In this document: piece after piece, positions 54,901 to 63,535 of the stretch
Numbering within the stretch: position 1 is the first letter of the stretch
Layout: each line of letters begins with the position of its first letter
NCBI RefSeq assembly: GCF_963422355.1
Contig: NC_085097.1
Location: forward strand, 821,501-885,500
Origin: Corticium candelabrum
Lineage: Eukaryota > Porifera > Homoscleromorpha > Homosclerophorida > Plakinidae
Direction of reading: 5' to 3'
DNA: 64,000 bases
Notes under the pieces: generated by a model
What the model saw: only the letters and a program-made list of their open reading frames with translations
The model's database searches: none
Told to the model about the DNA's origin: nothing
Translations under genes and position numbers: made by a program

Positions 54901-55345
54901 GGTGTATCTGTCTGTCGTTTTTCCGATCTTTCTGTCTGCTTTACAAAATAGACATTATGCTGCCTAAGATACAAAAATACAATGTTCAATAACAGGTTTC
55001 ATTAAAATTAACATAAATATTCAACAAACTTTTTTGTTCTGGATTCTCAATTGGATTTTTATTCCTTCATCTTGTATTCGCCCAGCAGATTGTATTTCGT
55101 TATTTTCCCATCCACAATGTTGACATGCGAACGATATAATAACGACTTCTTTAAACATCGGAATCCGAGTCAACAAAATGCGAGAAATTCCCTGAACAAA
55201 GCCACACGTGCAAACCACGGGATACCAAAATTGTATTCCATTCTCTGACGTTTTCTCGACACTTCATACACAAACTCTCTATTTCACTTATCTCCTGCTC
55301 ATCGGCGTCTCCCTGGATGTCCTGAAACAGCGGTTTCACTGCCAT
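42850..55345 (-). CDS. ZPR1: ZPR1 zinc finger protein, 15 exons
   Basis: ZPR1 is a conserved eukaryotic protein with two C4 zinc fingers, each followed by a conserved domain. It binds eEF1A and participates in nuclear signalling/cell proliferation. Exons in transcript order: 55250-55345, 55030-55191, 50452-50542, 50321-50391, 46966-47052, 46858-46898, 46666-46747, 46554-46596, 46464-46483, 44346-44496, 43854-43930, 43685-43795, 43381-43470, 43051-43116, 42850-42981. All introns are GT-AG and in phase. The total is 1320 nt, 439 residues, close to the human length of about 460. Finger 1 is CMKC...CQHC (exons 1-2) and finger 2 is CPEC...CDRC (exon 10). Each half also has a DDPxGNS block. No frame break is seen. 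Intron 2 (4.5 kb), intron 4 (3.3 kb) and intron 9 (2.0 kb) carry transposons. Confidence 0.95.
43051..43116 (-). CDS. ZPR1: ZPR1 exon 14
   Basis: [22 protein letters not shown], the second-half DDP.GNSY block. Confidence 0.95.
43381..43470 (-). CDS. ZPR1: ZPR1 exon 13
   Basis: Thirty codons containing APFSFGDSA and FLQKLDK; the F.LGDS position of the family. Confidence 0.9.
43685..43795 (-). CDS. ZPR1: ZPR1 exon 12
   Basis: [20 protein letters not shown] and [12 protein letters not shown], the IPEL..E....[11 protein letters not shown] block. Confidence 0.95.
43854..43930 (-). CDS. ZPR1: ZPR1 exon 11
   Basis: [20 protein letters not shown] and RDVLK; donor gtactg. Confidence 0.93.
44346..44496 (-). 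CDS. ZPR1: ZPR1 exon 10, second zinc finger
   Basis: [20 protein letters not shown], then [20 protein letters not shown] and SNEVKSGG. All four zinc-ligand Cys are present. Confidence 0.96.
44690..44880 (+). pseudogene. Family B-like retrotransposon fragment
   Basis: Within ZPR1 intron 9, on the opposite strand. Reads [21 protein letters not shown], the RPGD-HPDF..GK..YFD-S nuclease-like block. Closely similar to 48622-48785. Confidence 0.7.
45836..45905. repeat. (ACAG)n-type tetranucleotide repeat
   Basis: Degenerate gacagacagacaaacaga units. Confidence 0.85.
46464..46483 (-). CDS. ZPR1: ZPR1 exon 9 (20-nt micro-exon)
   Basis: PITQDE in the poorly conserved linker between halves. Flanked by ttcctag and gtatat; needed to keep phase between exons 8 and 10. 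Confidence 0.75.
46554..46596 (-). CDS. ZPR1: ZPR1 exon 8
   Basis: Linker exon [14 protein letters not shown], acidic as in other ZPR1 proteins. Acceptor catgtag, donor gttggt. Confidence 0.78.
46666..46747 (-). CDS. ZPR1: ZPR1 exon 7
   Basis: [20 protein letters not shown] then DILLGLR. I chose the acceptor tatatag, one codon-compatible site inside a longer open stretch, because it alone preserves phase with exon 6. Confidence 0.88.
46858..46898 (-). CDS. ZPR1: ZPR1 exon 6
   Basis: [13 protein letters not shown], first-half DDPSGNSF block. Donor gtatgc. Confidence 0.93.
46966..47052 (-). CDS. ZPR1: ZPR1 exon 5
   Basis: [20 protein letters not shown] then RLFTL. The phase-0 donor gtgatc joins FTL to the DDPSGNSF exon. 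Confidence 0.88.
47770..48480 (-). pseudogene. Tc1-like transposase remnant
   Basis: Minus strand, with frames changing often. [11 protein letters not shown] is followed by W..DE-like sequence, [12 protein letters not shown], a G.ILAGN.F.FQQDNAP-like block and [13 protein letters not shown] (the usual WPAQSPDLNPIE). Terminal repeats not identified. Lies in ZPR1 intron 4, same strand as the gene. Confidence 0.7.
48579..48620. mobile_element. 42-bp perfect hairpin with 8-bp flanking duplication
   Basis: Arms tagccttgtccccag (48579-48593) and ctggggacaaggcta (48606-48620) are perfect complements. cattgagt is repeated on both sides (48571-48578, 48621-48628), as expected for an 8-bp (hAT-type) target duplication. 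Confidence 0.75.
48621..48958 (+). pseudogene. Family B-like retrotransposon 3' fragment
   Basis: Reads C-F-PPRF ([11 protein letters not shown] in another frame), [20 protein letters not shown] and [20 protein letters not shown], the nuclease-like C-terminus. The first 160 bp match 44725-44880. It is cut by the palindrome at 48959; sequence after 49968 ([10 protein letters not shown]...) may be its continuation. Confidence 0.72.
48959..49968. mobile_element. 1-kb foldback element, near-perfect palindrome
   Basis: The whole element is two roughly 490-bp arms in inverted orientation around a centre near 49460. The outer ends are aggggaagtccaacaaaaat on both strands. Matching inner blocks include cttaacttgtatgagtagat, gtggattaagctccgcccac and atttttacatcc. 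No transposase. A half copy lies at 3047-3212. Confidence 0.9.
50321..50391 (-). CDS. ZPR1: ZPR1 exon 4
   Basis: [23 protein letters not shown]; donor gtggct. Confidence 0.94.
50452..50542 (-). CDS. ZPR1: ZPR1 exon 3
   Basis: [20 protein letters not shown] then [10 protein letters not shown]; the IPEL.FEIP block of the first half. Confidence 0.95.
51239..51571 (-). pseudogene. LINE C-terminal fragment (family C-like)
   Basis: Reads [32 protein letters not shown] and [17 protein letters not shown], the Cys/His knuckle and nuclease-like region of a family C-type LINE. In ZPR1 intron 2. Confidence 0.65.
52225..52285. repeat. (TCTG)n tetranucleotide repeat
   Basis: Degenerate ctgtctgtctg units. 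Confidence 0.85.
52433..53000 (-). mobile_element. Compact Tc1/mariner element with perfect TIRs
   Basis: Perfect 29-bp inverted repeats (starting cagtactgtgcaaaagttt) flanked by TA at 52431-52432 and 53001-53002. Inside, the minus strand at about 52765-52585 encodes only the transposase C-terminus: [32 protein letters not shown] and [12 protein letters not shown], then a stop. The catalytic domain is deleted. Intact TIRs suggest a fairly recent, trans-mobilised copy. Confidence 0.93.
53030..53345 (-). pseudogene. LINE C-terminal fragment
   Basis: Reads [36 protein letters not shown] and [11 protein letters not shown] across frames, resembling the extreme C-terminus of LINEs with a PFA-VE-G block. 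Confidence 0.5.
53399..53416. repeat. (TCTG)n at the 5' edge of a LINE fragment
   Basis: Four TCTG units, with retrotransposon sequence starting immediately after. Confidence 0.8.
53417..53962 (+). pseudogene. Family A-like LINE fragment
   Basis: Starts mid-[22 protein letters not shown] (motif B) and [20 protein letters not shown] (motif C, FADD intact), then [10 protein letters not shown] and a degraded thumb. Similar to family A (QGDPLSVAIFN). It lies antisense in ZPR1 intron 2. Confidence 0.75.
53963..55029. other. ZPR1 intron 2, 5' part
   Basis: No coding feature recognised. Two similar segments (ataatggttg...gtagcaataa..tctgtcaaac at about 54167-54235 and 54323-54400) are an imperfect duplication of roughly 75 bp. 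Confidence 0.5.
55030..55191 (-). CDS. ZPR1: ZPR1 exon 2, completes first zinc finger
   Basis: [40 protein letters not shown] and IKIQLRI. The CQHC pair completes finger 1. Confidence 0.96.
55250..55345 (-). CDS. ZPR1: ZPR1 exon 1 (start codon)
   Basis: [20 protein letters not shown] then [12 protein letters not shown]. Contains the first CXXC. Donor gtcaga starts a 58-bp intron. Confidence 0.93.
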
Positions 55346-55361
55346 TGTTTTGACAAAATTT

Positions 55362-55373
55362 TGCGCATGCGCA
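55362..55373. promoter_or_regulatory. Perfect NRF-1-type palindrome between divergent starts
   Basis: tgcgcatgcgca matches the NRF-1 consensus and is a perfect palindrome, 17 bp upstream of the ZPR1 ATG and 25 bp upstream of a divergent + strand ATG (55398). NRF-1 sites are common in TATA-less and bidirectional housekeeping promoters. Confidence 0.6.
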
Positions 55374-55397
55374 GTCTAGAACGTCGGGTGTGCAACC

Positions 55398-56311
55398 ATG
55401 GCCTTGGCGACAGTGCGCCTGTGCGGATTCAGACCTGCCAACCTAGCAGTGTCAAAATGCGTGAGTTTGCAGGAAAAAATGCGGGAGAATGCGGGAGTCT
55501 AGTTTAATTTAAAAATTGGACACGCCTACAATAGCGTTAATATCAATAAATTTATATCGTAATAAGTGTTAAATAATATATAAATAATATCTAATCATCA
55601 AAATTTAAGTATTTGCATGCCCAGTTGGAGTAGAGCCAGTAATTAATTTAATTATAGTACAACAAATGTATAACTGATTGATTAATGTGCCTAATTAGCG
55701 ACAAACAGTATCAACACCAATTACTAAACATAATAATTAATTAAACACAGAACTTGTACTGTACGTACTACTGCCTGTTATGAAAATCTAAGAAAAAAGT
55801 ACATGTATATTTCTCGTGGCTAGTTAGGATGTCCTGGATTCTATTTTCATGTGGCCTTCTTCGATCGCTTTTCCAGCAATACAAATGGTAATCAGGTAGC
55901 CAGCCTCTCCCCCTTTCCACTTCTGACCGACTTCTCCTATGTCGGTATTTTGACCAAGTATGTTATCAAAGAGCGGGGCTGGAGCATAGAAATTGATATT
56001 GGGATATCAAGTATGTGCATACACACTCATGTATTAAAACTGTAGGGTAGTTACACAAAACAGGCAGGCCCATCATTTTGGTCACACCCACCAATGGTCA
56101 GAATGCGGGAGATTTGATGCCAAATGCGGGTAGGCAGGAGAAGGGTTCCAAATGCGGGAGTCTCCGGCTCAATGAGGGAGTCTCCCGCTCAATGCGGGAG
56201 AGCTGGCAGCTCTGCGGATTTCGATTAAGACAAAAAAGTTTAAGTCCAGAGGAAACTGAAACATCTGCAACCTCTGTTGCCTTGTTGGAGGAGCATTTGC
56301 ACGAGACTTAG
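55398..56311 (+). pseudogene. Small divergent ORF split by a hAT-like element
   Basis: ATG at 55398 opens MALATVRLCG. The frame is cut at 55430 by a TIR element and resumes at 56221 as RLRQKSLSPEETETSATSVA, ending at TAG (56309-56311). Without the insert the frame is 40 codons, with an Arg-rich start and a charged C-terminus. Not recognised as any family. It may be a small gene driven by the shared ZPR1 promoter, a first exon, or chance. In the present sequence the insert adds stops. Confidence 0.35.
55430..56212. mobile_element. hAT-like non-autonomous element
   Basis: Ends cagacctgccaac and, reverse-complemented, cagagctgccagc (13 bp, two mismatches). tgcggatt occurs at both borders (55422-55429, 56213-56220), an 8-bp or at least 6-bp target duplication. 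Subterminal aatgcgggag repeats are at both ends. No transposase. Confidence 0.72.
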
Positions 56312-56384
56312 GCTAGAGGCAACTAACTAGAAGCTACAGGAACTAGCACCACTAGATAGTGAACGAAAGATAGACTCACATAGT

Positions 56385-56460
56385 AAATTATGACGTTTGC
56401 TACGGAGAGGACTGCAGCCAAGAGCATGATCACCATATTTGTCTAAAACATGAAAGACCA
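56385..56460 (-). pseudogene. Family B fragment (knuckle region)
   Basis: Minus strand reads VLDKYGDHALGCSPLRSKRH-N-LLC, the Cys/His knuckle and KRHD block of family B. Confidence 0.65.
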
Positions 56461-56980
56461 CATTGACATCTGATTGAAGAGTCCTAAGGAATATATTGTG
56501 GTTGTAGCCTGTTCATAATGAAGAGATTGACTTTTCACTTGTAAGTTTATTGGCCAACCATATATGCATGTTTTAGTTAATTAATTAAACAAGTCAGTTT
56601 TAATTAATAGTCAAAGTGGTCTGTTTGTCTAGTGCACATGCAATGATCGTTTGTGGCCAGTCGCTCAAAACGTCTCAACAAAGACAACAAAATTTTGTTA
56701 AATATGTACTGTAGAAGTTGATCAACTATAAGATCCTGGATTAATTGTCACATTGTTCAAGTGTAGCATCTGGCCACCATTATGTATACACACAACTTGT
56801 CCACTGCCATTGTCTAAAAAAACTAAACGTTAGGAGCTGCCAGATACTAGTCACACCCCCAGTGCTACTCAGGAGAACTCTGGGCCTGCGCTAGTAATCT
56901 CCCGGAGCCGGCTGCGCGCAGGAGCCAGGTACTTGCAGGAGCACTGGCTTGTGAAGCCAACTGCAGTGTGAGCACCCAAA

Positions 56981-57171
56981 GTCTCACCTGGACCCCAGTG
57001 GCTGACGTCACATCACAGCTAATGGCCCCAGTCAAAGACCAGGTACTCATACTCCTGAGTCAAAAGAGGTAATCAGGAGTACAAATGAGTACACTGTGCC
57101 TGGTCTTTGACTGGAGGACTAAACGGTGATCGGCAGTGACGTGACATTAGCCTCTGGGGTCCAGGTGAGAC
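56981..57171. mobile_element. 191-bp foldback (MITE-like) palindrome
   Basis: Arms gtctcacctggacccca (56981-56997) and tggggtccaggtgagac (57155-57171) are perfect complements. The inner arm agtcaaagaccagg matches cctggtctttgact. Almost the entire length pairs. Confidence 0.88.
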
Positions 57172-57663
57172 TTATTGTGTGTAAGTTTCTTGCCCAATGA
57201 ATTATGTCATATCTCACCATCACTGTGATTTGAACTTGCAACCCTGCAAGGTCCAGGATGTACATACTCTATTAGATGACTCAGCACCACAGTGACACAC
57301 ATGTCTACACACAACTTGAGCAACACCACTATATGTACACATGTACGCAACTTGTGCAAACTTGAAAATACATTAGGCACAAAATTACATCAGAGACATT
57401 TTGTGCCTGTCTTTACAATCACAGCTTTGCGCAGTTTCTTATAAATAGTTGATTGGTAAATGACTATACCATCAACATAATTTGTGATTACCTAGCTGTC
57501 CATATTTCAACCTTGTAGAAACTTCAGAAAGCCAATCATAAAGCCAAGAATGCCAACATGCAGTGCAAAAATACACTATAATTCGCTAAATAGCTGATCC
57601 ACATGATGTAAAATATGCATAAAATACAAGACTACATTGTCAGAAATTGCAACTATCACACCG
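57172..57663. other. Region downstream of the nischarin-like gene
   Basis: Presumably its 3' UTR and flank. No clear polyadenylation signal was picked out by eye. Confidence 0.4.
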
Positions 57664-59815
57664 TCATAACCCCTTTGCCTTTACAACAGGAAGTGGTATC
57701 AGCAGTTGGGCATTGTACTGTTCCATTAGCTTTGTCAGCAAAGTCTCTCGTTCTGAATATGATCCTGTTTCAATCCAGACAGTCACAAGACTCTTGGGCA
57801 GTTGTAACTCACTATTGTGGTCGTCAATGTCGACTTTCACAAAACCTTCGAAGACTTCAGATTCTTGCAAAGTTCCTCCACTCGTTTCATCAGTGTGTGA
57901 ACTTTGTGCAAACACCAAACCCAAACGTTTTATTTTCGTAAAATCAATGAATTCAACCTGCTTTAGAGATCGGATTGAGAAACGGCTGACTACCTTAAAC
58001 TGATCAGTTAGAACTGGACTACGACAAAAGCTAGGTACTGGATAATGAACATAATCTTCATTCAGAAAGAATATGTCTTCATCAGTCAGCACTAATGACC
58101 GCGGAACCTTGTTACCATTTGCCTCTAATTCATAAAGCAATGTGTACTGAACAACAGGTATGTCATTCTGTGACACTGTACTTTCCTTCAAAGTAGCAAT
58201 TAAACTTGATAACATGTCTTCAGTAGGAGTACTAAATTTGATGTTAGATAAAGAAGAAAAAGGAAATGATCTTTCTTTGTCTAGAGATTGTGACAGTTGT
58301 AAAGCATTAGAGTTATGTCCGCATGCATCCGAATCTCTGAAAACTGTCACATCATCTGCCAGATGCTTTAAAATAGTCACCAACTTCCCTGTTTGTTGAC
58401 TGTCTCGTATGAGACATGAAAATGTTTGTCTCTCGTTGTTTCCTTCAATGCGCACGTACTGGTCTAACAGACTAACAGTGACCTGGACAAAGTCTGTTAG
58501 CGAAACAGACACAGCAGCCAGTTGTTCTGTCAAGCAATGAATATCAACAGTTGAATTTAGAGCTGACAGAAAGCTACATCTGGTTGCGATAATCAATGCA
58601 GTAGTAGAAGTAAGGATGAGACACCCACTAAACTCTTCGGTAGCAGTGTACAACATAAACGAAGCCTGAACAAAGTACACAATTTGTTCCACTGTGCTTA
58701 GAGTACGACTTAGGAAATCAACTAATTTGTCAGAACTCAACTGCATCAGTTGGTCAAGTGCAAACTGAGCACTCTGTTTAGGAGAGCAATCAATTAAATC
58801 AGTTGATGGTGATTCTATACTCATATGTTTAGCTATAGCCAAGTCAGTGTTGTACATGTCCCTCCAATGTCTCTTCAAGCAATCAACAATCATCTGCTGG
58901 TGAGCTTGGCTAGATGTCCTCAAGTGCCACATTTCCTTTCCACCTTCTTTAGCATCATCAAAGACAAGATAAATGTCAAATAAGTCATATTTTACATTGA
59001 GGCTAAGTTCAAGATTGGCTAGGTCATGAAGTTGTCTGTACTTTAGTACAACATACTGAGGTGTAGCAGGTTCCTTCAAGACAAAGGTTGGCAGCGGCCA
59101 GTGAACCAGATCCTCGTCACAAAGAAAAATCCCTTCTGATGTAACTATAAGTGTTCGAGCCACAGGTGATCCATCTGTGAGGACTTCAAACAACAGTTTA
59201 TAAAGAACAAGATCATGTTGAGCAGAGTCTCTGCAAGTTGATGGTTGTGTGGTTCCTGTTTCTTGTGACAGAGTGTTGTGCAAACGATCAAGCACAGCAA
59301 CGTCTGGAGGCATAAACACAGACACAGTACCCTGTTGAGCATGGACTACTTCTCTGCGAATGGTTTCAACAAAACTACTTGTAAGACTTCCATCGCGAGT
59401 AAGAATAGTAAATGTTCCAGAAGCTCCTAAATGGCTTGCTTCAATACGAAAACTTTGATCAAACAAACCAAGTGCCACTTGACGAAGAGATGTCAATGGC
59501 AACCCAAACATCCATTCATAGTCAGATCGTTCTCCCTTGTAGCATCTCAATAAATGAACACAATGATTGGTTACAATAACAGCAACAGGCAATTCTCTAT
59601 CCATGTTGGAATATGGCAGGCATAATGCATTAAAAGACACAAGAATTTCCTCAGTGCAAGTGTCTCCATTCTGTGCTGCAGCAATAATTTCTCTATTTAA
59701 TGCTCCTGCATGACTACACCTTTGTGAGACATTGTGCTGAAAGAAATTAAATAATCTGCTTTCATCATTCTGACTTGCCAACCTTGCTAGCGTTAACCTT
59801 GCAGCAGCAGGCCAC
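57664..59815 (-). CDS. NISCH: Nischarin-like last exon (716 codons)
   Basis: Acceptor gtttgtag. The frame enters before the internal Met (59781), so that Met is not the start. Contains the modules VVLKYRQLHDLANLEL...IYLVFDD and CHSPVLTDQFKVVSRF-like, plus many IVTN/VLTD-type strands reminiscent of repeated PH-like folds. Confidence 0.85.
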
Positions 59816-60877
59816 CTACAAACATGAAATCACGTCATAATTTGATCTATCTGCATGTGCCAGTGAAACAAACCCTTTTCTGGATGCATGGTTGTAGACA
59901 AGAGAAAAAGCTAGTGCAGCTGCCTTCAGCTTTTTGAAACAGTAGCAATGACAAAGTGACCGAGAATGGCTTTCACTTGATAGAAATTCACACATGAGAA
60001 CAGGATCATTGCTCTCTACTACTGTCACACGCTGCAAGTGTTCTGCATAGCACAAGAATGCGATGAGGTCAGTAACTTAATTAATCAATCCATAAAAATG
60101 ACTTACGAAGATAGTATGTTGCCCTTGTTAAACCCGTGTCCAAACCTACCTCAAGAATAAGCATTTGATGGCGATCAACTGTTAAGATGCACTGCTCGCC
60201 TCCCTGAGCTTGCAAATTATTCTCAGAAGTCAAAGTATCACTCCATGCCAAAGAAGAAACCCAAGATGTAACAAGATGCGCGCATTTATCGCTACCAAGA
60301 ACATAACTGTCATTAATAAATACTGGCTGCAAAGTCTGGCATGCTCTACCATTTTTGTTCTAGAGCATTATGGATCAGGTTCTCCAGCTGAGAGCTAAAT
60401 CCAAAGTTGAAAACATCATTTCTCTCTGCAGCTAAATCCAATCTATATTGCAAACAAAATCATCGTTCAATCAGTTCACGTACTACAATCCATTATGGTT
60501 AATATACCTGGAAGTCAAGTTGTCAAAAGATAAACTTTGCTGGCTTCCATAACGTTTTGACTCAATTGTTGCATCACAAGCAACGCCACATCCAGTTATG
60601 AAATCCTGCTGTCTTGGCGGTGATAGCATTGTTTGACTACAATTCCTACTGCTTTCTTTCTTTTCTACTGCATGAGAAGCCCCATGCAAAGGAGTTTCCA
60701 GTTGTGACGATACACTTGCTGATGGCATGTGAAGACGGTCTTGTAGTGTAGGGCTGACCTTTAGTTCATTCAAGAAAGACAACCAGTGCTCTCCACCCTC
60801 ACGCCTCATGGATTCGACTTGCTCTCTGAAGCTCTGAGTTAGCTCTAAAGTGAATGGAAGAAACTCTTTCATATCAA
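57664..60877 (-). CDS. NISCH: Nischarin-like protein, C-terminal exons (partial)
   Basis: Nischarin (imidazoline receptor candidate I1) is a cytosolic/endosomal scaffold with PX and LRR regions and a long C-terminal part. It binds integrin alpha-5 and PAK. Four exons in phase: 60508-60877, 60150-60345, 59874-60031, 57664-59815, totalling about 957 codons to the stop at 57666-57664. The last exon has two similar modules, IFLCDEDLVHWPLPTF and IFFLNEDYVHYPVPSF. These match the nischarin motif around its DY..YPLPDF segment, followed by a YLVFDD strand in the first and LGLVF in the second. PX and LRR exons were not found in the window, so the gene probably continues past 64000. Possible but unproven extra exon ending at about 60934. 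Confidence 0.68.
59874..60031 (-). CDS. NISCH: Nischarin-like exon
   Basis: RVTVVESNDPVLMCEFLSSE, CHCYCFKKLKAAALAFSLVY, then NHASRK. Acceptor acttgcag, donor gtttgt, phase 2 out. Confidence 0.8.
60150..60345 (-). CDS. NISCH: Nischarin-like exon
   Basis: QTLQPVFINDSYVLGSDKCA and GGEQCILTVDRHQMLILE. The acceptor aatggtag was chosen because upstream sequence has a stop in this frame and this site alone keeps phase. Confidence 0.78.
60508..60877 (-). CDS. NISCH: Nischarin-like exon, first recognised
   Basis: DMKEFLPFTLELTQSFREQV, ESMRREGGEHWLSFLNELKV, then a Ser-rich low-complexity stretch to FDNLTS. Acceptor ctctatag, donor gtatat. The exon begins mid-codon, so coding sequence exists upstream. 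Confidence 0.72.
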
Positions 60878-61185
60878 CTATAGAGAATATTATCAATATG
60901 TATACATACATGCATACATAAATGTGCACATCAGCAAACTCACACCTAGTCTTGTGTAGCTAGACGCTCTCCTGCCACGTCACACTTCTGGGCATATGAT
61001 GCGGCAGGAGATGGCCTGGCTACGTGAGACTGACTCAGACCCACACAGCCATTTCCAAATTTGATTTCAGCTATGAGCCATAAAAACAAGACTTTGTAGT
61101 CATGTGACTGAGCAAATAGATTACTCAAAAAGTATTGAATCGTTTCTGGTCTGTGTGGCTATGTGTTTGTGCATGCATGCCTGCA

Positions 61186-61188
61186 CGC

Positions 61189-61241
<53 letters not shown>
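61186..61241. repeat. (GT)n microsatellite
   Basis: GT repeats preceded by cgcgtgcgtgtg. Confidence 0.95.
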
Positions 61242-61242
<1 letters not shown>

Positions 61243-61299
61243 ACAAAATAGTTCGTGAAACTCTCTCTTTGATGTTGGCATGGGGAATTCAGTACAAAC

Positions 61300-61808
61300 C
61301 GAAAGTAGTCTAGACATGATTTACAGAACTCATACACAGGGTCACAACAAGATCAAAGAAAACGTAAACCAGTGACTTGGCTCTCATATCAAAGTCTCCT
61401 TTTGGTTTACAACTATCTGCGGATGTTCTATACAAATCATGTGTCAGGTGGGGTATGAGTCTCAACATTGACAAGACAAACGTCCTAAGTGTGGGGCAAG
61501 AATAAGCTGTCACTTCAACTGATGGTCATCAGTTACAAATCGTTGATGAGCTTTCCAATCTGAGCAGTGTCATCCACAAATCAGGTGATTGTTCCAAAGA
61601 AATTGACTACGGGACTGCTAAAGCAAATACAACATACTTTTAGGAAACGAATATTTACTAAAAGGTGTTTCTCAAGAACAGTCAAACTGAGACATTTATT
61701 GTCCTGGCCACCCCAAATCTGTTACATGGCTGCGAAATCTGGCCAGTGACCCATGTGATTATTAATTAAACGGTTATCTATTTTCATATGATATGTATCA
61801 GAACAATT

Positions 61809-61846
<38 letters not shown>

Positions 61847-62060
61847 ACGTGCACGCGCGTGTGTGTATAATTTAAAAATTCCTGGTGTATCATAAAGCAT
61901 AAGGCTTCTAATAAAGCAAACATCTGCACAGCAAAGAAGATCTCATTGTTGCAAATAAAAGACACAGATTGCAATGGCTGGGGCACATCATTAGAATGGA
62001 CAACAAGACACAAAAACATTATCAATGTATTTTAGTAGGAATGACTACACATACCAGTAA
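61300..62060 (+). pseudogene. APE-type LINE post-RT fragment with internal (GT)n
   Basis: Frames read MSLNIDKTNVLSVGQE, LSNLSSVIHKSGDCSKEIDY, NLLHGCEIWPVTHV, MCIRTILGV and then, after GT repeats at 61811-61867, KRHRLQWLGHIIRMDNK. This is the domain following RT in family E-type LINEs, badly decayed. Confidence 0.65.
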
Positions 62061-63454
62061 AAAGCGAACAAACAAGTGCGAATGGTTTAATACTGTACCA
62101 AATTGAGGTACCATGACCAACTCACACATGTTTTTGTATCTTGTTCATTCACTTTTACATGAAGAATATCACATGAATTAGCAGGACCCATAGGAAGACT
62201 AGCCTAAAAATTTCTAGGAAATATAACTATCTATCTAATGAATCATACACATGGATTGTAATGACAGATTGTGTTACTTAATTAATTAAGCTTGACTGAT
62301 TGTTTTGATAATAATTCTCAAGGTGTTGACATGTTAATTGTGTTTGACTTAGAAGTTTTAGCCAACTGTGGAGAGTATAGGTTAGCTACATTGGTGTTTT
62401 CTTTGGCCATGCATGGCCAAGCAAGTTGAGAACCTTGATGGGTTCATTAGTCATTACATCATAGTGTAAATACAATCCAATGTACTTTCCTACTACAACA
62501 AGAAACGCGACCTAGATAAAAAAAAATGCTGAATAAGACACAAGAAAATCAGCTCAAATCCATTTCAAACTGAAAAGACAGCCAACTGCTCAGGCACAGA
62601 AATGTGCATGCAGGTCTTCCCAAAAATGTTTGGTGCACTTGATACTTGATAATGGCCGATAGACCAAATGCTACAATAAGAAAGTCCTCCTATCGCATCG
62701 GTACATCTTTTGAGAAACTTTGAAGTGTGCTTTCATCAGCTGCATTCTTCCTGGACAATTTGTAGTGCATTTTATTGGATACTGCAGCATCAAGCTTGCT
62801 TCGTTGTCTTGTCACAGCATCTATAGACAAATCATCGGATCCTAAACATTTTGTAGATCGCTGAGAACAACAGAAGCAACTGCGAATGTCAGCAGACGCG
62901 CCTGCGTGTGCTGGAGCAAGTGTAGTGTCGCTTCCAAAATGGTGGAGAACGTGAGGATTGAGCTGCTCACGTAAAATCGTGATAGCCGTATTTTTGCACC
63001 GATCATTAAACAAAGAAATATGCTTCTGCCCAGGATAGTTTGCAGCAAAAAAACATAACCAGTTCAGTCGGAGAAAGCGTGCAGAATGAGAAAACTCGTC
63101 TGAAGAAAACTAGGAGACTTCAGCAATGCTATTCGATTTTTGCACTAGTGCTTCTGAGTCAGGATAGAAAGGGGGCGTAAACGAGCTTATGTATTGACAC
63201 CACCCGCCATTCCTAGACAATGACTATGTGTCACTATCAACAGCTAACCTCACAAACAGCTGTTACAGAGTAGGCTACCAAATCAGAAGTAAACAGCTCA
63301 TAAAACACAATAACACTAGACTGATCATCATAAAGTACAACAACATTTAGAATATCTGTATAGGTTGAATTGGCTAAAGACCGTCATGCTTGGCATTTGA
63401 TTCTACTATAGGCCTAAACTTGTAATGGGTATCACTGAAAATCAGGTTTGTGCA
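62061..63454. other. No supported gene
   Basis: Between LINE fragments. A 107-codon minus-strand frame (63013-62690) and a CpG-richer patch near 62880-62960 with overlapping short ATG frames on both strands could mark a promoter or first exon, but no family is recognised. Confidence 0.35.
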
Positions 63455-63467
63455 TGTGTGCGCGTGC

Positions 63468-63521
<54 letters not shown>

Positions 63522-63535
63522 ACGTGCGTGTGTGT
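63455..63535. repeat. (GT)n microsatellite
   Basis: GT repeats flanked by gcgtgcgtgc and cacgtgcgtg, immediately upstream of a LINE fragment. Confidence 0.95.

Noticed and set aside
60933..60990. Possible additional 5' exon of the nischarin-like gene ending at a gtgtgag donor
   Set aside because: Phase is compatible, but the acceptor is weak and no conserved residues support it.
62690..63013. 107-codon minus-strand frame, possible upstream nischarin exon
   Set aside because: No similarity to PX or LRR regions and no phase-consistent link to 60877 could be shown.
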